Source of the DNA: Torymus aiolomorphi
Taxonomy: Eukaryota; Arthropoda; Insecta; Hymenoptera; Torymidae
NCBI GenBank assembly: GCA_036365515.1
Contig: CM070876.1
Coordinates: 108,031,310 to 108,095,309 of the forward strand
Length of the DNA stretch: 64,000 nucleotides
Direction of reading: 5' to 3'
Made by a program: the position numbers and the translations under genes. Below, piece by piece: positions 32,860 to 45,163 of this stretch. The notes under the pieces were generated by a model. It was not told where the DNA came from and made no database searches. It worked only from the letters and a program-made list of their open reading frames with translations. Position 1 is the first letter of the stretch, and the number at the start of each line of letters is the position of its first letter.

Positions 32860-33275
32860 ACTACAATATCAGTAAAGCCCTTAAAAATAGCAAATTTCAA
32901 AAGCCAATGATTATCAATAACAATATTAATAGATTCAATAGTTTCATAAAACTAGGCAAGGATAAATTGTGTAAAAAAAACACTCCAAACATAGTTTACA
33001 AAATCAATTGTAAAGATTGCGAGGCGTCTTATGTGGGCACTTCAAAAAGAAAATTCAAAAAAAGATTATACGAACATGATTACGCTATCAGAAAGAGACT
33101 CGACCATTCGGCCTTATCGGAGCACATCGCTTCCACCGGTCATAAATTTGACTTTGGTAATGCAAAGAGTTTGGACGTAGAAAATAATAAGTCTAAACGC
33201 CTTTTTTCTGAGATATTACATATACATCAACAACTAAATGGTCTTAATAAAATTGAGGATACGCGTTTTTTTTAG
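32856..33275 (+). pseudogene. GIY-YIG endonuclease domain of Penelope-like element
   Basis: 139 codons. TPNIVYKINCKDCEASYVGT holds the two Cys residues and the Y..I / YVG pair that form the GIY-YIG core of this family. KRKFKKRLYEHDYAIRKR follows, then SALSEHIASTGHKFDF with the conserved His and a Glu in RLFSEILHI. It has all the motif positions I would look for. It is separated from the RT fragment by a frame slip. Endonucleases of this type nick target DNA for insertion. Confidence 0.88.
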
Positions 33276-34000
33276 AAGTTATATATAAGGATTCTATAAA
33301 GCTTATTAATGCTCACTTCAACAAACAAAAAAAAGCCACGTCGTAGTAAAATTTGTTATTCATTTGCGAGCCCGTTCGGTCGTTTGGGTAGCAGGTGGTC
33401 AGGTAGCGCAAGGAAGTATTCCAAATCACGCTCCCCACCGTTTCTCTCCTCTCCTCTCCGAGTATAGGTTCGATGCGCGGAATTAGCTGAACGCGCGAAT
33501 TTTGTTCTCTCACACATTGATACACATATTCACACTTCCCCATCTAATGTTTGTGTCCCCTTTTCGTCGGCCTGCTACGTAACGATCGCCTCGATCGCCT
33601 CGATCGCGCCTCTTTTTGAAATTTGTGAACATATAAGCGTATTTAAACTTTCCGTTTATTTTTCTCCCCAACAGTATATAAAGCGCAATTTTCGCCGCTC
33701 TCACTTAGTCACGATGTGTCCAATGCTGAGAGTAATGGTAAGAATAGCGTTTTAATTTATTTTTTCATTCATTTTATTATTTTTGGTTTACAATTGATTT
33801 TAATTTCCATATGCTTTTAGTCAGCTAATAGACATTCTCGATATAAATTCATGACTACTTTGTATTGACGAAGTAACGCCTAAGTTACTATGTATTTTTC
33901 GTAATTTTTTTAAGGTCAGTTTATCAATTTTGCACTGACTTAAATTATAATTTATAAAAAAATTTTTTGTATATAATTTTATTGTTATTTCTGTGTAGCC

Positions 34001-34035
34001 CTGAGGAAGACAGTCAGAAACACTGTCGAAACGTC
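34001..34035 (+). ncRNA. Hammerhead ribozyme-like core in Penelope-like arm
   Basis: The right arm reads CTGAGGA (34001-34007), a stem II hairpin gacagt...actgtc (34009-34014 with 34022-34027), then GAAA (34028-34031) and C-GTC (34032-34035). This is the CUGANGA - stem II - GAAA - GUC order of a hammerhead with a minimal stem III (ACGU), known from Penelope-like elements where dimers are thought to cut. The inverted left-arm copy (32113-32147, minus strand) has CTAAGGA, losing the conserved G. Stem I pairing around the site looks weak, so activity is uncertain. Confidence 0.6.
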
Positions 34036-34103
34036 GGATTTGAATTTTCAGATCAACAATGAATGGTTCGAAGTGATCGATCGAGTCAATTATTTACCTT
34101 AAA

Positions 34104-35230
34104 AAATGAGTTTGGTATGTCTAACCATTGCGGGAGTAAAAATTGACTTAATCGCTTCAAAATTCCTCGTAGAGGTGGATTTTATATAGTTTTCGGTCGA
34201 GTTATTTGGGCAAAATGATTGGTCCATAGATTTAAGAGATATTTGAGGTTAAAATATTTTTAACCTTTTTTCAAATCGTAATTTCTCGAGAATAGCTTTA
34301 TGTATTCGAAGGGAATGGGTAGCATTCGAAATAGAATTAAAATAGCTATATTTTCTAAAAAAAAAATTTTCTTTTATAGGGTGTTCTGTTATTATAAAAA
34401 AAACGTAAGAAAAAATAAAAAGAATGAGTTTTTTATGTGCAACGATTGCTGGAATAAAATTGACTTATTCGCTTCAAAATTTCTTGTAGAGGTGTATTTT
34501 TTAGATTTTTATGTCGATTTCTTGGGGCAAAATGATTGATCCATAAATTTTAGATATTTGAGGTTAAAATATTTTTAGTAAAATTAATAAATGAAAAAAA
34601 ATTGAGTTTTGTATGTCTAACGATTTTGGAAGTAAAATTGACTTAATCGCTTCTTTAAATCATTTATTAGATGCAATTAATAATGTGTCAACACAAAAAG
34701 TATTTATGTTAAGATATAAATAATACAAAATAACCTACCTACTTGGAACGCAATTAATACACATTCAATTCACGATATATAAAAACCCTTTTCATAATCA
34801 AGGAGCGCGGGAGCGCTCCGAAGGCAATTATAGAAGAAGCCTGAAGGAGCGACCCGTGCTATTTATACATTGAAATGGGTTTGCGAGAAATTCAATGCGC
34901 CTATATACATAACGATTTGTTTGAACTATATTAACACGTACTGTTAATCGAAAGCCATTTCATTGCTCTACTCAAATCGAAAGGTTTCATTTAAAAAGAT
35001 TGTCCCGTTCAAAAGATTTAGAGATCTGAATATTTTTTATGTACTATTTCCGATTCTCCATAGTCTTCAGTCAGCACAAACTATACATTTTTGTCCGACC
35101 GACTGGTAAAAAAGAGAAGAGAGAGAGAAGAGAGGGAGAGTGAGAGAGAAGGAAAGAGAGAAGAGCGACGGAGATAGAGAGAAGAAAGAGAGAGAGGTCC
35201 GTATATATGGTATATATATATATATATATC
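34104..35230. other. AT-rich dispersed repeats, purine-rich tract, short TA run
   Basis: 34130-34680 repeats the 'gatttgaggttaaaatatttttaacc' and 'ttgacttaatcgcttcaaaa' blocks seen at 31.7-32 kb. A GA-rich tract fills 35111-35196. A TA run lies at about 35210-35229. No gene is supported. Confidence 0.55.
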
Positions 35231-35376
35231 TCTGGTCAATCAACCTAACCTTGTTATTTTATGTATACATAAAATAACTTTCAATATTACGCATTAGTCC
35301 GTATACAATCATCATTTATACAAGTTATGTTCAAGACTTTTTACATCATTGAAATCCGATTTAAATTGACTTGGTG

Positions 35377-35499
<123 letters not shown>

Positions 35500-35660
35500 G
35501 ATATATTTTCAGATAAGTAGCAAACTTTTATTATAAAATAAAAAAAATAATGTTATTAATATAAGTTATTTTTACTTTGTGAAATCTTTTTTTTTGTTAC
35601 AGATTATATCAGAACAAGGATAATTGACAAGTAGATTATGATTAAATAGTTTGCAACATA

Positions 35661-35838
35661 TAGAAGAGTTCAAAATCTCATTATTTTTATGCATTATGCA
35701 TTAAGGCCACCAAAAGGTTATGTTCAAGTCTGTCAAAGAACGCAACCACCTGTAGTAGAAAAAAAAAGAAATACTGTTGCAGATAATATTCCTCTGGCAG
35801 AGCCTCGTCCTACTTTATGGTATAATTATAGTGAATAA
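35661..35838 (+). CDS. Possible terminal coding exon, tandemly duplicated downstream
   Basis: From ATG 35689 the frame has 49 codons to TAA 35836-35838. Its end reads GYVQVCQRTQPPVVEKKRNT and IPLAEPRPTLWYNYSE. The amino-acid balance looks like protein, and AATAAA signals directly follow (35834 on). An exon start after 'catatag' near 35661 is possible, with an in-phase stop further upstream at 35647. The copy at 36862-36958 keeps the reading but has one A fewer in the A run, which shifts its frame. So the first copy is intact and the second is not. I do not recognise the protein. Confidence 0.35.
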
Positions 35839-38800
35839 ATAAAATAAAGTAGCGATATGATGTGTTAAATGGAGTGTTTATAACAAATTTCTAACCTCTA
35901 CTTAAAATTAGAATTTAAAATATTGGTCAGAGCCTTGGTTAAAAAAAAGCATTCTTTGTCTATACTTCAAGAAACTTTGTTGATATTAGCGCTGTGCTGT
36001 TGTACATATTTACTTAAACATCAATTAAAAGATTATGTTAAGTGAACATAAAATACAGAAAAAAGAAAAAATGATGTGTTATTGTTGTGAAAATTTCTCC
36101 GAATGAAAGTGCTCAGTGAATCTAATTTTATAATTTTCTCATGGTGGGAGACGTCAAAATGTTTCAGAAGAGTTCTCAGTAAATATTGTGAAAATGTCTA
36201 CGGATAAAAGTGCTCAATTAAACCAATTTTATAATTTTCTCACGTTGGGAGACGTCAAAATGTTTCAGAGGAGTTCTCAGTAAATATTTTTCTACACAAG
36301 ATTCAGATAATTATTTCAAAAAGTATACAAGAATGTTGATCAGAAATTCTTAGTTCATGAACTGATGTTTTTAAATTTACAAGATGGGTGGCAATCATGA
36401 GTTATTAATTTAAGTAGTTTCAGTCAATAATTATTTCAAGATTTTATATATTTTCTACTATAAAAGAATGTTGAGAAAGCTTTTTTCTCCCAATGATTCT
36501 TCGTTTATAAATCTATCAACTGATAAGGTGGCAAAAAATCTATCATATAAACTTATAAGGTAAAATATAAAAATACAGCTTAATGACAATATAAAAAGTT
36601 TTTGTTATTAAAACTATAAAATTATTTTAATTTATTCTACTTATTTTTTAGGTTGTGAATGTGGTTCCTCTGAAACATTTTTTGTTTGTAGCCCTTGTTA
36701 TGAATGAACATTGACACTTTGTGTTGATTTCTTTTAGATTGTATGAAGAATTTTTCACGGTGGGAGACGTCAAAATGTTATAGAAGAGTTCTCAGTAAAT
36801 ATTGTGAAAATGTCTACGGATAAAATTGCTCAGTTAATCTAATTTTATAATTCTATATAAGAACGCAACCTCCTGTAGTAGAAAAAAAAGAAATACTGTT
36901 GCAGATAATATTCCTCTAGCAGAGCCTCGTTCTACTTTATGGTATAATTATAGTGAATAAATAAAATAAAGTAGCGGTATGATGTGTTAAATGAAGTGTT
37001 TATAACAAATTTCTAACATCTACTTAAAATCAGAATTTAAAATATTGGTCAGAGCCTTGGTTAAAAAAAAGCATTTTTTGTCTATACTCCAAGAAACTTT
37101 TTTGATATTAGCGCTCTGCTGTTGTGCATATTTACTTAAACATCAATTAAAAGATTATGTCAAGTGAACATAAAATACAGAAAAAAGAAAAAATGATGTG
37201 TTATTGTTGTGAAAATTTCTACGAATGAAAGTGCTCAGTGAATCTAATTTTATAATTTTCTCATGGTGGGAGACGTCAAAATGTTTCAGAAGAGTTCTCA
37301 GTAAATATTTTTCTACACAAGATTCAGATAATTATTTAAAAAAGTATACAAGAATGTTAATCAGAAATTCTTAGTTCATGAATTGATTGTTTTTAATTTT
37401 ACAAGATGTGTGACAATCATGAGTTATTAATTTAAGTAGTTTCATTCAATAATTATTTCAAGATTTTATATATTTTCTACTGTAAAAGAATGTCGAGAAA
37501 GCTTTCTTCTCCCAATGATTTTTAGTTTATAAATCTATCAAATGATGAGGTGGAAAAAATCTATCATATAAACTTATAAGGTAAAATATAAAAATACAGC
37601 TTAATGGCAATATAAAAAGGTTTTGTTATTAAAACTATAAAATTATTTTAATTTATATTCTACTTATTTTTTAGGTTGTGAATGTGGTTTCTCTGAAACA
37701 TTTTTTGTTTGTAGCCCTTGTCATGAATGAATATTGACACTTTGTGTTGATTTCTTTTAGATTGTATGAAGAATTTCTCACAGTGGGAGACGTCAAAATG
37801 TTTCAGAAGAGTTCTCAGTAAATATTGTGAAAATGTCTATGGATAAAAGTGCTCAGATAATCTAATTTTATAATTTTCTCACGGTGGGAGACGTCAAAAT
37901 GTTTCAGAGGAGTTCTCAGTAAATATTTTTCTACACAAGATTCAGATAATTATTTCAAAAAGTATACAAGAATGTTAAGAAAGCTTTTATTATCAGAAAT
38001 TCTTAGTTCATAAACTGATACAAGATGTATGGCAATCATGAGTTTCTACTATAAAAGAATGTCGAGAAAGCTTTTTTCTCCCAATGATTCTTAGTTCATA
38101 AACTTTTGTTTTTAATTTTGCAAGATGTGTCTGATTGGTTATTAATTCAAGTGGTTTCTAGTTAAAATTTCAACGAATCGAAGTGTTGAAAATAATGTAA
38201 TTATATAGTGATTGGCTTATGGTGATGGGCGCCAATAAATAAAATAAAGTAGCGGTATGATGTGCTAAATGAAGTGTTTATAACAAATTTCTAACCTCTA
38301 CTTAAAATCAGAATTTAAAATATTGGTCAGAGCCTTGGTTAAAAAAAAAAACATTTTTTGTATATACTTCAAGAAACTTTGTTGATATTAGCGCGGTGCT
38401 GTTGTACATATTTATTTACTTAAACATCAATCAAAAGATTATGTCAAGTGAACATTAAAATACAGAAAAAAGAAAAAATGATGTGTTATTATTGTGAATA
38501 AAAGTGCTCAGTTAATCTAATTTTATAATTTTCTCATGGTGGGAGACGTCAAAATGTTTCAGAGGAGTTTTCAGTAAATATTTTTCTACACAAGATTCAG
38601 ATAATTATTTAAAAAAGTATACAAGAATGTTAAGAAACCTTTTATTATCAGAAATTCTTATTTCATAATCTGATTGTTTTTAATTTTACAAGATGTGTGG
38701 CAATCATGAGTTATTAATTTAAGTAGTTTCAGTCAATAATTTTATTTCAAGATGATTTATATTTTGAAAGAATGTCGAGAAAGCTTTTTTCTACCAATGA

Positions 38801-38950
38801 TTCTTAGTTCATAAACTTTTGTTTTTAATTTTGCAAGATGTGTCTGATTGGATATTAATTCAAGCGGTTTCTAGTTAAAATTTCAACAAATTTAAGTGTT
38901 GAAAATAATGTAATTAGATAGTGATTAGCTTATGGTGATGGGCGCCAAAT
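35736..38950. repeat. Nested tandem duplication, about 1.1-1.4 kb units
   Basis: The marker 'gaacgcaacc.cctgtagtag' occurs at 35739 and 36861, and 'ataaataaaataaagtagcg' at 35836, 36957 and 38234. A third partial unit therefore runs to about 38950. Inside lies a smaller repeat: 'gtgggagacgtcaaaatgt' occurs seven times (near 36144, 36245, 36759, 37266, 37784, 37883 and 38539), usually followed by 'agttctcagtaaatatt'. No coding frame spans the units apart from the duplicated end of the 35661-35838 exon. Confidence 0.85.
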
Positions 38951-40243
38951 ATTTCAGAGTAGCTATCTGTTCTGTGAATCTACCGTACATGAAACCATAA
39001 TATATAAATTACTGTAATGGCTACTTTTTGAATCTGCAACCCATATTTTAATTTGCTAGCGGATTGTGTTGCAGTAGTGTGGCTAGTTACAATGTATTTA
39101 TTTTATAATAAATCATTGAATGTCAGTGTTATTGAATCCGTGCACAATGAAGAAGACAAAGTGATAATAAACCCAAAAAAGTTGTGAAATCAATTAAAGT
39201 GTAATTTTATATACTTAATAAATATTATTTATAATGTACTTTTACTCTTAAAAAGTTGTGAAATCTCTCTAAAAAATTTTTTTACAAAAGTAATAACTTA
39301 TAGGCAAGAATAAGTTTGGTTACTATTCTACATAGTTTTATACTTAACAAGCATTATTTACTAAACTCTGCCACCCTCTCTTTCTTCCCCCCCCCCCTCT
39401 CTCTCTCTCTCTCTCTGTACCAAAAACTTTAATGAGAGCTTAAATATTTTTTCAAAACAATCAGCACTTTCTTTAAAAAACTAATTTTTTAAATATATTC
39501 TAACAACACAATTTGTCTGTAGTCCTTTTATTTATTCTGATCTCATCTATTCAATAAGCACTCTCTACAAATGGTACTAATTTTTTTTCATGACTGTACA
39601 AATAATAATAATGTTAATAAAACTTTCTACGAAAGTATAAAATAAGGCAAGTATAGAAGTTTTTTCTGTATAATCTATTATATACTTAATAAACATTATT
39701 TATAATGTACTTTTACTCTTAAAAAGTTGTGAAATCTCTCTAAAAAATTTTTTTACAAAAGTAAAAATTTATAGTCAAGAATAAGTTTGGTTACTATTCT
39801 ACATAGTTTTATACTTAACAAACATTATTTACTAAACTCTCTCACCCTCTCTTTCTTCCCCCTCTCGCTCTCCCCGTCTGTACCAAAAACTTTAATGAGA
39901 GCTTATATATTTTTTCAAAACAATCAGCACGTTCTTTAAAAAACTAACTTTTTAAATATATTCTAACAACACAATTTGTCTGTAGTCCTTTTATTTATTC
40001 TGATCTCATCTATTCAATAAGCACTCTCTACAAATGGTAATAATTTTTTTTCATGACTGTACAAATAATAATATTTTTAATAAAACTTTCTACAAAAGTA
40101 TAAAATAAGGCAAGTATAGAAGTTTTCTCTGTATAATCTATAAAATAATATTTTGATTTTTTAAAAGAAGTCAAATAAATACTATAGTAAAAAAGTCTTT
40201 TACTTCTTTGAATCAATCTATGCTCAACAAATTATATGTAAGT

Positions 40244-40416
40244 ACACCCGAGGGAAGTTGATTCTTGTGGAACGTGCCTAGTCAATTTGAAAATCCTGCA
40301 ATCTCATTGGACAATTTCAATTTGGGATTAATGTTTACACTTGAATTGTCCAATGGGATTGCAGGATTTTGAAATTACCTGGAACGTTCGACAAGAATCA
40401 ACTTCCCTCGGGTGTA
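40244..40416. repeat. Nested 173-bp palindrome in left arm
   Basis: 'acacccgagggaagttgatt' at the left matches the complement of the right end at 40416, and 'aatcctgcaatc.cattggac' pairs inside. It is a complete hairpin MITE-like unit nested in the large palindrome. Its mirror copy is at 42252-42424. Confidence 0.85.
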
Positions 40417-42251
40417 CATTCAAATTGTTCACTGCAAATCAAACAAATGAAAGTTGTGAAATCGATTATCGATAGTCAAGTAATGCAAACCATTCACCGA
40501 AAAACTGTATGGCTATGTTCTCAGAAATGTATTCAAATTTCTTCATTCTTCTATACAAATTAAACACAAGAAAGTACTGAAATCAATTAATTATAGTCAA
40601 GTACCGGCCATAAGGACTTTCCGTACCACGCATGTAAAATTGCATTTTATGCCCACGTTGTAACTATAAATTATTCAGCCAGCGCGCATAAAGTGCTACA
40701 TAACGACCAAGAGGCCCAATAGCTCACACAGCTCTTACAAAACTTTATAGTACCTACGTACTTTACTCCCGTGTGGGCGAAAATTATTTTAATTATATAA
40801 CTATAATGCCTTCTTTATATTTCTAAAATTCATAAGAATTTTTTCAGGTATTTACGAAAAGTCAAAGCCTATATAACAAAATTACATAGTTACCAACACA
40901 TCACTATTTTTCATTATTCCTCCTCAATTTTGAACTTTCTATAATATTAGGCATCTAGGAAGGACAAGAGAAATCTAGAGCTACTCTAGCAGGGGTGGTC
41001 CTCCGATCTCCCGTACATACTTGGCGGGCCCGACGGTTTGCAGTTACATGGGCTACTTAAAAGTAGAATACTAAATTTTTGCATAAATTCATTAACAATA
41101 TTTATACCTATAAGTCCACCATAAATAATTACATTGGCTCTAATTTTTAATTGATGCCGTTAAGTACAACATATCCGTACATGTGCAGAATTATGTTTTA
41201 TATTTCATTACTAAACATATTTTTCCTTGTGTCCGTCCTTTTTAAACGAGAATAAAATAAAAAATTCATATAAATTTATAGCCTGCTCAAAAGTCCTTTA
41301 CATTTCACTAACCGTTTTATAAGCTACATATTTTAAATCCTTTTCCCCCGTGTAAATATCACATGAGATTTCATATGAGAATTTCAGACAGCGCATATCT
41401 CGTTTGAAATCTTATTGTGATGTCATATGCAATTTTACGTATTCCGGGTTCTCATATGAGATTTCATATGATATTTTCACGCGGGTGTGTACTTTCTATT
41501 TAAAAATAGAGTGATAGATTCATAGATCAGTAGTTTATATGTAGAAACAACCCATTTATAAATTTTATCTTATCTTTAAACATATGAATATTTATATGAA
41601 AATGACCATGCCTTACACCTTGAACTGCAAACCATCGGGCCCGCCAAGTATGTACGGAAGGTCGGAGGACCACCCCTGCTAGAGTAGCTCTAGACTTCTC
41701 TTGTCCTTCCTAGATGCGTAATATTATAGAAAGTTCAAAATTGAGGAGGAATAATGAAAAATAGTGATGTGTTGGTAACTATGTGATTTTGTTATGTAGG
41801 CTTTGTCTTTTCGTAAATACCTGAAAAAATTCTTATGAATTTTAGAAATAAAAAGAAGGCATTATAGTTATATAATTAAAATAATTTTCGCCCACACGGA
41901 GGTAAAGTACGTAGGTACTATAAAGTTTTGTAGGAGCTGTGTGAGCTATTGGGCCTCTTGGTCGTTATGTTGCACTTTATGCCCGCTGGCTGAATAATTT
42001 TAAAGTTACAACGTGGGCATAAAATGCAATTTTACATGCGTGGTACGGAAAGTCCTTATGGCCGGTACTTGACTATAATTAATTGATTTCAGTACTTTCT
42101 TGTGTTTAATTTGTATAGAAGAATGAAGAAATTTGAATACATTTCTGAGAACATAGCCATACAGTTTTTCGGTGAATGGTTTGCATTACTTGACTATCGA
42201 TAATTGATTTCACAACTTTCGTTTGTCTGATTTGCAGTGAACAATTTGAAT

Positions 42252-42424
42252 GTACACCCGAGGGAAGTTGATTCTTGTCGAACGTGCTGGGCAATTTCAA
42301 AATCCTGCAATCCCATTGGACAATTCAAGTGTAAACATTAACCCCAAATTGAAATTGTCCAATGAGATTGCAGGATTTTCAAATTGACTAGGCACGTTCC
42401 ACAAGAATCAACTTCCCTCGGGTG
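42252..42424. repeat. Nested palindrome in right arm (mirror of 40244-40416)
   Basis: Same hairpin as at 40244-40416, in mirror position. The two hairpins differ at a few bases, so they have diverged since the arms formed. Confidence 0.85.
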
Positions 42425-43284
42425 CACTTACATATAATTTGTTGAGCATAGATTGATTCAAAGAAGTAAAAGACGTTTTTACTATAGTATTTATTTGACT
42501 TCTTTTAAAAAATCAAAATATTATTTTATAGATTATACAGAGAAAACTTCTATACTTGCCTTATTTTATACTTTCCTAGAAAGTTTTATTAACAATATTA
42601 TTATTTGTACAGTCATGAAAAAAAATTATTACCATTTGTAGAGAGTGCTTATTGAATAGATGAGATCAGAATAAATAAGAGGACTACAGACAAATTGTGT
42701 TGTTAGAATATATTTAAAAAGTTAGTTTTTTAAAGAACGTGCTGACTGTTTTGAAAAAATATTTAAGCTCTCATTAAAGTTTTTGGCACAGAGGGAGAGA
42801 GAGAGGGGGACGAAAGATAGGGTGGGAGAGGTTAGTAAATAATGTTCGTTAAGTATAAAACTATGCAGAATAGTAACCAAACTTATTCTTGCCTATAAGT
42901 TTTTACTTTTGTAAAAAAAATTTTTTAGAGAGATTTCACAACTTTTTAAGTTAATATTACGTCCAAATTATTTTACTGTGATCAAGATTATATGGCTACT
43001 TTTTAAAATATTTGATATTTAACATTATGGTATTTCTGAAAATGACTTTCTCGGTTGAATAATAACTAGAGTAAAATTGTTTTAATTTCTTCGAAATTTT
43101 GTAGAGATGTTGAGTTTGTATATTATTTATTATATTAGTTCTTATGGTAATAAAAGAATTCGTGTATGAATTTGAGAGATATTTTAGGCTAAAACTGTTG
43201 TAGCCATCTTTTCATATCGAAATTTTTCGAAAACGGTTTTATGTATATGTTACTAGAAAGTGGAAATGACGCGCGATATGCACG

Positions 43285-43632
43285 AGTTATGTGGCAGGCC
43301 CCGGTGGATCACCAAGGAAAGGTAACACACACACATGTAGCACTCGCCAAAGTAAATAAGTAATCGAACAAAGGGTGTTGATTAGAATAATGATTTATTA
43401 AAACGTCGTTACAGGTTGGATGCCCGACAGAGACTGGCGATCGTCGATGCGAAGTGCAGTAAGAGAGTATAAAGAGAGTATATATATATATATATATAAA
43501 GTATATATGAAAAGTATATATTGCATCTTCATTGTCTTCTAGCTTCTCTTTGTCCATGCAGATTCCATTCGGAGCGATAAGGAGGCTAGCTGGCCGATGC
43601 GTCTAGGTACCTATGTAGTGACTCATATAACT
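43285..43632 (-). repeat. 3' LTR
   Basis: 348 bp, with AGTTAT...ATAACT ends. A TA tract near 43482-43498 makes it longer than the 5' LTR. The env stop codon (43623-43625) lies within it. Confidence 0.93.
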
Positions 43633-45116
43633 TCTCCATGGCCAAGTTCAATGACGTCCTCGTCTTTGATATCCTTATCTTTGGATTTTTTGGTAAGTTG
43701 CAGTCGTTGTTTCGTGACTTTTATTTTGTATATTAAGTAAATCGATGTAATCGTTATGAACAGCAATACTAATATAATTGAACTTGTAGACAGGACGAAT
43801 TCGGTTCTAATTTGATTAGAAACTGGCATATTTAGTGTAGGTGATGTCAAAGATTTTAGAGGTTCGAAATTCAACTGTTGGTCTTTGATAACTAAAGGTA
43901 AAATTAAGCTGGATTGTTCCATTTCACCAAGATTTTCGTCAAGTCGGTATCCCTGTATTTGTACATTATTTCCTTGTATTACATATGTTCCTCGGATCAT
44001 TATTTGATCATTATCATGTGTAATCTTGATAGCATAATTACTTGATTAAATTTTGAAATAATTTGTATGTCAGTATTAAAGGTGGACTAATTGAAATGAT
44101 AATCGGTTTGGCTTTTTCCGTTATAATTTGTTGACATAAAAAATTCTTTTCATACATCTGTCGGCACTTATTAGCAAATAGTTTTATAGATGGCCCGGTT
44201 AAACTCCAGGGCGTGGTGATAACTTCTGTCTGATTGTTGTAATTGATTATAGCAAGGCTTCAATGGAGTAAAAATTCGATAGGATTAAGGATAGGGATTT
44301 TGATGGTGTATACAATAAGATTTTGTGTGAATGCAATTGATCCCTGAGCAAAGCGAAAATCTAGCAAATTATGGTACTGTAATATTAACTCTTTCCGAGA
44401 GTCGATTGCCAATAAATGTACACGTATATCCGATATTTGGTCATATGTTAACAATTCTAAGTCGAATATTTGTTCATTGAAAATAAATGATCTTTTAATT
44501 TTATTATGTAATCCGAGAAAATGTTGCTCCTGGGTTATGAGGGTCATGATCGCTTCAAATAGATTTGATTGCAAAGTTTGGTCATTTACAGTTTTCCATA
44601 TGTCTTTAAAATTTTTATTAATTATATTTGTGTTGTTATTTATTTGTTTACTTATCGTATTTATTATGCTTATTGACTTATTTCAAGTAAATATATTTTC
44701 CTGTTGTTGATTTTGTAGAGAATTTAAGTAGTTGTTTATCTTTTCTAAATCGTTTGCATCTAAGTTCCCAAAAATGTATTTTATTGCTGTGCCTAATCCG
44801 TTTATTAACCCTCTTTTTGTTCTCATGTTTGATGGCATTATTATCTGTAGATTCTGGTGTATTTCATTACATAGAATTTCGGCTTGCTTTAATAAACTCG
44901 ATTCTCTTAATTCGCCTTGGTTAGATAATATTGTATAGCTGTTATATGTTTAAAAGTTTTCAAAAGCGTAGTAATATCGATGTTAAAATGTAGGTAATGA
45001 TAACTTCCAACTATTCTTCCAGTTCCTTGTTGGTAATCGTAATGCGTCTTATTTTGGTTGATTTCGCTACTCTCCGCGAGCAGAGCTATGAGCATCAAGA
45101 TTAGTGCCGTTTTCAT
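43623..45116 (-). pseudogene. env: Errantivirus Env (F-like) gene, frames broken
   Basis: The start (ATG 45116) has a signal-peptide-like segment MKTALILMLIALLAES. After breaks, another frame shows RTKR (44812-44823), a furin-like cleavage site, directly followed by GLINGLGTAI and YIFGNLD, as expected at the fusion-peptide start of F-type Env. The frame 44574-44260 follows. The last frame (44000-43623) holds a C-terminal transmembrane segment of about 20 hydrophobic residues (IILVLLFITITSIYLIY) and a Lys-rich cytoplasmic tail. It stops inside the 3' LTR. At least two frame changes lie between 45116 and 44000, so no full Env can be made. The layout matches insect errantiviruses, which are of baculovirus-F-type origin. 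Confidence 0.85.
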
Positions 45117-45163
45117 TGTCCTGTAAAGAAGAAGTTTTTCTTATTCTTTTGGCACTTCGTAAA

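Larger units (their letters stand above)
32045..34103 (+). mobile_element. Penelope-like element, RT core lost, about 500-bp inverted arms
   Basis: Left arm 32045-32549 and right arm 33590-34103 are inverted copies (TTTAAGG start; 'gctcgatcgatcacttcgaa' near both ends; 'gcgcgatcgaggcgatc' at the inner edges). Between them lie the end of a reverse transcriptase and a GIY-YIG endonuclease, the known Penelope-like order. Penelope-like elements often have terminal repeats in inverted or direct form, and many carry hammerhead ribozymes in them. The RT region begins exactly at the inner arm boundary, so the insertion is 5'-truncated at that point. Confidence 0.85.
39219..42950. repeat. Giant palindrome, 1.3-kb arms around a 575-bp centre
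   Basis: Left arm about 39717-41046, right arm about 41625-42950, inverted copies throughout. Examples: 'cttggcgggcccgacggttt' at the inner edge, 'cccgtgtgggcgaaaattat' near 40770 against 41895, and 'cctctttcttcccc' near 39850. The outermost about 465 bp of the left arm is tandemly duplicated (39219-39676), while the right arm has one copy. Short frames in the arms mirror each other and I do not take them as genes. The centre (41050-41620) has 'catatgagatttcatatgag'-type short palindromes. Confidence 0.85.

Noticed and set aside
40028..42641. 62- and 64-codon frames seen in both arms of the giant palindrome
   Set aside because: Their preservation follows from the arms being copies, with no sign of coding selection.
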